A model generated the notes under the pieces. That model was not told where the DNA came from and did not search any database. It saw only the letters and a program-made list of their open reading frames with translations. Below are positions 16,130 through 19,707 of a stretch of 19,707 nt of DNA, one piece after another (position 1 is the first letter of the stretch; each line of letters opens with the position of its first letter). The stretch lies in the NCBI GenBank assembly GCA_905193765.1, contig CAJJPZ010000024.1, positions 1 to 19,707 of the forward strand. The letters are read 5' to 3'. The translations under genes and the position numbers were made by a program. This stretch comes from an uncultured Eubacterium sp. (GTDB taxonomy: Bacteria > Bacillota > Clostridia > Peptostreptococcales > Anaerovoracaceae).

Positions 16130-17140
16130 CTACAGCAGGAAGATGTTGTTTTTCCTGCATTCATCTATCATATCATCCGGCCATATCGAAGCCTGTACTT
16201 CTCCGATATGTGCCTTCCTCAGAAAATACATGCATAATCTGCTCTGCCCTATACCTCCGCCTATGGTGTAAGGCAGCTTCTTCTCAAGGATCATCCTGTG
16301 GAATTCCATACTGCGGCGTTCGTCTGCGCAGGCTTCCGCAAGCTGGCGGTCCATCGCATCCTCATCCACACGTATGCCCATGGATGATATCTCAAAAGCA
16401 CGCCCCAGCACATCGTTCCAGAGGATTATATCTCCGTTGAGTTCCCAGTCGTCATAGTCCGGAGCTCTTCCGTCGTGTTTTTCACCGGATTTCAGTTTTC
16501 CACCTATTTTCTGGATGAACACCGCACGCTTTTCTGCTGCTATGGCGTCCTCCCTTTCCTTCGGAGTCATGTCAGGGTACATGTCTTCGAGTTCCTGAGA
16601 CGTCACAAAGAATATCTCGTTCGGCAGATCTGTCCTGAGATCCCTGTACAGTCTGTTGACATAGTCGTTGAGGTTTTTCAGGGCATTGTAGAGCGTTACG
16701 ACTGTTTTCTTCAGATACTCCTCTGTCCTGTCCTCTTTGTTTATGACTTTCTCCCAGTCCCACTGATCCACATAGATGGAGTGAAGGTTGTCCAGCTCCT
16801 CATCCCTTCTTATGGCGTTCATATCCGTGTAAAGTCCCGTACCCGGCTTGAAATCATATTTTCCAAGAGCCATGCGCTTCCATTTTGCAAGAGACTGCAC
16901 TATCTCGACAGTCTTCTCACCCATGTCTTTAACAGTGAAACTCACTGTCCTCTCAACGCCGTTGAGATTATCGTTGAGTCCTGTTTCCGGCGCCACGAAC
17001 AGCGGTGCTGACACTCTTCTGAGCTGAAGACCGTATGCCAGCTCCTGCTGAAAGAAATCCTTTATTTTCTTTATCGCTCTCTGGCTTTCCATATAATCGA
17101 TCACAGGCGTATAACCTTCAGGAATCATCGCTTTTCCCAT
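16130..17140 (-). CDS. asnA: Aspartate-ammonia ligase (AsnA)
   Basis: AsnA makes asparagine from aspartate, ammonia and ATP via an aspartyl-AMP intermediate. It is related to the catalytic core of class II aminoacyl-tRNA synthetases. The 336-residue protein aligns well with the family: SLAKWKRMALGKYDF, GLYTDMNAIRRDE, HSIYVDQWDWE, the KHDGRAPDYDDWELNGD segment, SSMGIRVD and the ATP-binding PYTIGGGIGQSR near the C-terminus. Length is normal (about 330). TAGGAG lies about 9 nt before the ATG. It follows queH by 12 nt and precedes priA by 23 nt, so it is probably in the same transcript. That neighbourhood is unusual, and I see no asparagine-specific regulator. Confusion with AsnRS or AspRS is excluded by its small size and lack of an OB domain. 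Confidence 0.97.
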   Translation of the reverse strand: MGKAMIPEGYTPVIDYMESQRAIKKIKDFFQQELAYGLQLRRVSAPLFVAPETGLNDNLNGVERTVSFTVKDMGEKTVEIVQSLAKWKRMALGKYDFKPGTGLYTDMNAIRRDEELDNLHSIYVDQWDWEKVINKEDRTEEYLKKTVVTLYNALKNLNDYVNRLYRDLRTDLPNEIFFVTSQELEDMYPDMTPKEREDAIAAEKRAVFIQKIGGKLKSGEKHDGRAPDYDDWELNGDIILWNDVLGRAFEISSMGIRVDEDAMDRQLAEACADERRSMEFHRMILEKKLPYTIGGGIGQSRLCMYFLRKAHIGEVQASIWPDDMIDECRKNNIFLL

Positions 17141-17152
17141 TTCTTCTTTCTC

Positions 17153-17812
17153 CTATCTTTTTGAATATTTGCATCCGCAGTAATTCTGGCGGTATAGATC
17201 GTATTTTTTCGAAAGTTCTATGGACCGTTTGAATCCATCTTTCTTCTTGAAGTCTCTGTCAAGGAATGAGACTCCGTATTTCACAGCAAGTTCTCTGCCT
17301 GTTTCCGAAATTATGCCGTAGTTCTTATGCGGGCTGACAGTCAGTGTCGTTCCGAAGAGATCGTATCCCTTCAGGCTTGCCGTTTCAGCGGTTTTCTCAA
17401 GACGCTGTCTGAAACACACCCTGCACCTGGCTCCGCCCTCAGGCTCTGATTCCAGACTCGCTGTTGCGTTTAGAAAGTCCGCCGGTCTGTAGTCGCTTTC
17501 CGTGTATTTTATTATGAATTTTCCTGTATTCTCAAGGTTGAACTGCTTTATGAAAGATATCTGGGCGCATCTCCGCCTGTTGTATTCCTCTTCTTCAGTT
17601 ATACATGGGTTATAAAAGAATACAGTGACATTGAATTCCTCCACCAGCCGCTCCACGACAGCCGTACTGCACGGTCCGCAGCAGCTGTGCAACAGTACCG
17701 ATGGTTTCTCCAGCGCTTCACTGAAGCTGTCAGGCGGCATCTCGATATTGTTTTCATGGCTGCAGTGTACGCAGCCTGCACCTGTTTCGATTTTCTTCCT
17801 TTCAAAAACCAT
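17153..17812 (-). CDS. queH: Epoxyqueuosine reductase QueH
   Basis: QueH reduces epoxyqueuosine to queuosine in tRNA, the last step of queuosine synthesis, and is the non-cobalamin alternative to QueG. The 219-residue protein shows the DUF208 hallmarks: LHSCCGPCS with Cys44, Cys45 and Cys48, CRVCFRQRLEKTA with Cys130 and Cys133, the TTLTVSPHKN motif at 155-164, and QNYCGCKYS with Cys212 and Cys214. These cysteines bind an iron-sulfur cluster and an adjacent metal in the characterised enzyme. An extra N-terminal CxxC (Cys14, Cys17) precedes the core. No other queuosine gene is in the window. AAGGTG lies about 7 nt before the ATG. It is the first gene of the long minus-strand operon, divergent from the radical SAM gene. 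Confidence 0.95.
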   Translation of the reverse strand: MVFERKKIETGAGCVHCSHENNIEMPPDSFSEALEKPSVLLHSCCGPCSTAVVERLVEEFNVTVFFYNPCITEEEEYNRRRCAQISFIKQFNLENTGKFIIKYTESDYRPADFLNATASLESEPEGGARCRVCFRQRLEKTAETASLKGYDLFGTTLTVSPHKNYGIISETGRELAVKYGVSFLDRDFKKKDGFKRSIELSKKYDLYRQNYCGCKYSKR

Positions 17813-17840
17813 TTCAATTCACCTTAAAAAGCTGTATAAT
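17812..17840 (+). promoter_or_regulatory. Candidate promoter for the radical SAM gene
   Basis: A perfect -10 box TATAAT lies at 17835-17840. The -35 position 17 bp upstream holds TTTCAA, only a partial match to TTGACA. Transcription would start near 17847, giving a leader of about 53 nt before the ATG with AAAGGAG 7 nt ahead of it. The -10 is convincing but the -35 is weak. Confidence 0.4.
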
Positions 17841-17899
17841 ACGTATAACCATAACTTAGATTATACCATAAATAGATGTTCATGCAAAGGAGATTATAA
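17813..17899. other. Divergent intergenic region between queH and the radical SAM gene
   Basis: This 87-bp A/T-rich region separates two divergent genes. It holds both ribosome binding sites, two TATAAT-like boxes on opposite strands, the 8-bp palindrome ATACGTAT (17839-17846) and an inverted repeat GTATAA/TTATAC (17843-17848 and 17861-17866). No protein or RNA gene is seen in it. Confidence 0.7.
17860..17888 (-). promoter_or_regulatory. Candidate promoter for the queH-to-der operon
   Basis: Read on the minus strand, TATAAT (17865-17860) is preceded by a 17-bp spacer and TTTGCA (17888-17883), which matches four of six -35 bases. The start would be near 17853, about 40 nt before the queH ATG. 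I saw no comparable large gap further down the operon, so this may drive many of the sixteen genes. I did not search for promoters inside coding sequence. Confidence 0.5.
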
Positions 17900-18877
17900 A
17901 TGCAGGAGAATGACATAAAGCAGGCCTCACAGGACACGCCGCTGATCTTCGACACTTCCGACGGTCAGCAGCTCCGTATCAATACAGTAAATACATACCT
18001 CCGTAAAAAATTTGGCGGCAAGATCATAAAACTTGCCGTAGACGGTGGTTTCACGTGTCCGAACCGCGACGGCAGCAAGGGGACAGGCGGCTGTCTCTTC
18101 TGTTCATCCAGTGGGTCAGGAGACATGGCGTCAGGCTCAGGCGACATAAGCGCAGACCTCACGAGCCAGATCAGGCTTCTTTCCGGAAAATGGCCTGATG
18201 CGCGCTATATGGCGTACTTTCAAAGCCACACCAATACATACGCCCCTGCATCCGAACTGCGTGACAAATTCTTACCTGCGTTGGATTTCCCAGACGTCGT
18301 AGGTATCGCCATAGCCACAAGACCGGACTGTCTCCCCGATGACGTCGTAGAACTTCTGTCTGAAATAAATCAGAAGACTTTCATGTGGGTCGAACTTGGA
18401 CTGCAGACCATACACGAAAAGACATCCGAAGCGATGAATCTGTGCTATTCGGTAAAGGAATACGACGACGCTGTCAGGAAACTTACAGAAAAAAATATCC
18501 CCGTCGTCACCCATCTGATACTCGGTCTTCCGGGTGAGAGCAGGGAAATGATGCTCGATTCTGTAAAACATGTATGCAGACAGGATATCTGGGGAATCAA
18601 ACTCCACATGTTCAATCTAGTGAAAGGATCACGTATGGAAAAGTCGTATCCTGACTATATATCCTTCTCATCGATAGATGAATATGTCGATCTTGCCATA
18701 GAAGCACTCGAACTGATCCCGCCCGGGATCGTCGTGCACAGGATATCCGGGGATGCCCCGCGTTCAACTCTCATACACCCTGAATGGAGCTACAGGAAAA
18801 GGACCATCCTGAACAGCATTCACAGGAAACTCCGCGAAAGGAACACATGGCAGGGCCGGCGCGCTTCTATTCTTTAG
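17900..18877 (+). CDS. Radical SAM protein, YhcC/YtqA family (TIGR01212 type)
   Basis: This 325-residue radical SAM protein has the cluster cysteines Cys53, Cys65 and Cys68 in CPNRDGSKGTGGCLFC. The long CX11CX2C spacing is characteristic of the YhcC/YtqA family and is unlike the usual CX3CX2C. Further matches are YFQSHTNTYAP, IATRPDCLP, WVELGLQT, THLILGLPGE, KLHMFNLVKGS and VVHRISGDAPR. The family's reaction is not established to my knowledge, and a role in nucleic acid or tRNA modification would be guesswork. The N-terminus starts with an acidic tail, and the core begins near residue 25 with RINTVNTYL. AAAGGAG lies 7 nt before the ATG. It is the only plus-strand gene. It is divergent from queH, and its stop lies inside the end of tdk (11-bp tail-to-tail overlap). 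Confidence 0.93.
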   Translation: MQENDIKQASQDTPLIFDTSDGQQLRINTVNTYLRKKFGGKIIKLAVDGGFTCPNRDGSKGTGGCLFCSSSGSGDMASGSGDISADLTSQIRLLSGKWPDARYMAYFQSHTNTYAPASELRDKFLPALDFPDVVGIAIATRPDCLPDDVVELLSEINQKTFMWVELGLQTIHEKTSEAMNLCYSVKEYDDAVRKLTEKNIPVVTHLILGLPGESREMMLDSVKHVCRQDIWGIKLHMFNLVKGSRMEKSYPDYISFSSIDEYVDLAIEALELIPPGIVVHRISGDAPRSTLIHPEWSYRKRTILNSIHRKLRERNTWQGRRASIL

Positions 18878-19451
18878 GACCCAGACGCCCTTCATTGTAA
18901 TGTTTACGGCACAGAGAAACATACATATCATCGCCGCCTACCATTATCTGTTCGCCGCTCTTGACGAATTTGCCGTCCACGACCCTGGCGACCATCGTCG
19001 CTTTCCTGCCGCACCAGCATATCGTCTTTATCTCCTCGATCTTATCAGCATATATAAGCATATAATATGATCCCTCGAAAAGTTCATTCCTGAAATCGTT
19101 TTTCAGACCGTACGCCAGTACCGGTATATCGAAACTGTCCACGATCTCTATAAGTTCCTCCACATGATGTTTCTTAAGAAACTGACATTCATCGATCACG
19201 ACACAGTCTATAGGCTCCACGTTGTTCTCCCGCATGAAAACTTCCAGGATATTGGTATCTTCGTTCACGATAGTGGCTTCTCTCTGCAGTCCTATCCTTG
19301 AAGTTATAACACCTTTACCATACCTGTCATCGACACCGGGTACAAGCGCCAGTACTTTTTTCCCGCGTTCCTCATAGTTGTAGGCCACCTTGATGACCTC
19401 GATGGATTTACCGGCATTCATCGTGCTGTATCTGTAATATAACTGTGCCAT
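18867..19451 (-). CDS. tdk: Thymidine kinase (type II)
   Basis: Tdk phosphorylates thymidine to dTMP in the salvage pathway. The 194-residue protein has the P-loop STMNAGKS at 9-16, the DECQF box at 87-91 with catalytic Glu88, the lasso region around 145-181, and a zinc site with Cys145, Cys147, Cys181 and His184. The MAQLYYRYSTMNAGKS start and DECQF place it in the E. coli/Streptococcus-like branch rather than the Bacillus branch, which has GSMFSGKS and DEVQF. AGGAGG lies about 6 nt before the ATG. Its last codons overlap the end of the convergent radical SAM gene by 11 bp. Two tRNA genes lie upstream on the same strand, and it may have its own promoter or be read from them. Confidence 0.97.
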   Translation of the reverse strand: MAQLYYRYSTMNAGKSIEVIKVAYNYEERGKKVLALVPGVDDRYGKGVITSRIGLQREATIVNEDTNILEVFMRENNVEPIDCVVIDECQFLKKHHVEELIEIVDSFDIPVLAYGLKNDFRNELFEGSYYMLIYADKIEEIKTICWCGRKATMVARVVDGKFVKSGEQIMVGGDDMYVSLCRKHYNEGRLGPKE

Positions 19452-19477
19452 CAGTTCCTCCTGTCAGGCTTTAAATC

Positions 19478-19506
19478 TGTATAATGAAAAATAACCCCTC
19501 GGACAA
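19478..19506 (-). promoter_or_regulatory. Weak candidate promoter for tdk
   Basis: On the minus strand, TTGTCC (19506-19501) and TATACA (19483-19478) are separated by 17 bp. Each matches four of six consensus bases. It lies in the 85-nt gap between tRNA-Phe and tdk. No clear intrinsic terminator follows the tRNA, so readthrough from the tRNA genes is an alternative source of tdk mRNA. Confidence 0.3.
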
Positions 19507-19536
19507 TGTCAGCAAGAGATTATCTTTACTAATAAG

Positions 19537-19612
19537 TGGTGCCCAGACTCGGAATCGAACCAAGGACACGGGGATTTTCAGTCCCCTGCTCTACCAACTG
19601 AGCTATCTGGGC
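19537..19612 (-). tRNA. tRNA-Phe (GAA)
   Basis: The 76-nt gene folds into a complete cloverleaf. The acceptor stem is GCCCAGA with TCTGGGC, the D stem GCTC/GAGC, the anticodon stem GGGGA/TCCCC with loop CTGAAAA (anticodon GAA), and the T stem CTTGG/CCGAG with TTCGATT. The discriminator is A and CCA is encoded in the DNA. Anticodon GAA reads Phe codons. It is transcribed on the minus strand, 18 nt downstream of another tRNA. Confidence 0.97.
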
Positions 19613-19630
19613 ATACTACTTATATTAAAT

Positions 19631-19707
19631 TGGTGGGCCATCAGGGACTTGAACCCCGGACCTGCCGGTTATGAGCCGGACGCTCTGACCAACTGAGCTA
19701 ATGGCCC
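19631..19707 (-). tRNA. tRNA with CAU anticodon (elongator Met or lysidine-modified Ile2)
   Basis: The 77-nt gene fills the end of the window, and its 5' G is the last base. The acceptor stem is GGGCCAT/ATGGCCC, the D stem GCTC/GAGC, the anticodon loop CTCATAA (anticodon CAT), and the T stem CGGGG/CCCTG, with discriminator A and encoded CCA. The first anticodon-stem pair is a U-C mismatch. A fully paired first acceptor pair and no GGG/CCC anticodon stem exclude initiator tRNA. The CTCATAA loop and overall sequence resemble tRNA-Ile2, which reads AUA after lysidine modification by TilS. Elongator Met cannot be excluded by eye. Confidence 0.9.

Noticed and set aside
1..17812. Frequent tatat and atatat strings suggesting a dispersed repeat
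   Set aside because: They arise from common AUA and UAU codons within conserved reading frames and have no fixed spacing or flanking sequence.
17965..18607. Minus-strand frames opposite the radical SAM gene
   Set aside because: They are antisense to conserved radical SAM motifs, with no ribosome binding site or family match.
18867..19451. Thymidine kinase as a recent transfer from Enterobacteria
   Set aside because: It resembles the E. coli form in its P-loop and DECQF box, but the same subfamily is common in streptococci and other Firmicutes. I saw no obvious difference in codon use from its neighbours.
19537..19707. tRNA genes as a phage or island attachment site
   Set aside because: No integrase and no direct repeat of a tRNA 3' end was seen in the window.

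Overview
The window is a dense, chromosomal housekeeping region of a bacterium that is almost certainly a Firmicute of class Clostridia. Supporting signs are strong AGGAGG-type ribosome binding sites, a PASTA-domain Ser/Thr kinase paired with a PP2C phosphatase, a YugP-type zinc protease between fmt and rsmB, a short FtsY without an acidic N-terminal extension, QueH, and heavy use of the Ile codon AUA. I cannot name a genus. There is no phage, transposon, CRISPR or plasmid signature.

Region 1 (1-17812, minus strand) holds sixteen genes read in one direction: queH, asnA, priA, def, fmt, yugP-like, rsmB, stp, prkC, rsgA, rpe, plsX, rnc, smc, ftsY and der (cut by the window edge). The junctions are overlaps or gaps of 2-60 nt, and only about 236 nt of this stretch is non-coding. 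It resembles the Bacillus priA-to-ftsY region after compaction. The intervening genes known there (rlmN, thiN, rpmB, fakA, recG, fapR, fabD, fabG, acpP) are absent, and queH and asnA sit at the head. The genes cover replication restart (PriA), maturation of new proteins (Def, Fmt), rRNA modification and ribosome assembly (RsmB, RsgA, Der), Ser/Thr phosphorylation signalling (PrkC, Stp), phospholipid synthesis (PlsX), RNA processing (Rnc), chromosome organisation (SMC) and membrane protein targeting (FtsY).

Region 2 (17813-17899) is an 87-bp divergent intergenic stretch. It carries candidate promoters for the long minus-strand operon and for the only plus-strand gene, a YhcC/YtqA-type radical SAM protein (17900-18877).

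Region 3 (18867-19707, minus strand) has thymidine kinase, whose end overlaps the end of the radical SAM gene by 11 bp. Upstream of it lie two tRNA genes: tRNA-Phe(GAA) and a tRNA with a CAU anticodon whose 5' end is the last base of the window.

No gap without a gene exceeds 90 bp. I did not find a new multi-gene system. The points most worth a second look are the gene compaction, a stable hairpin over the rsmB stop codon ahead of stp-prkC, a PriA that appears to lack its winged-helix domain, and the face-to-face promoters in the divergent gap.
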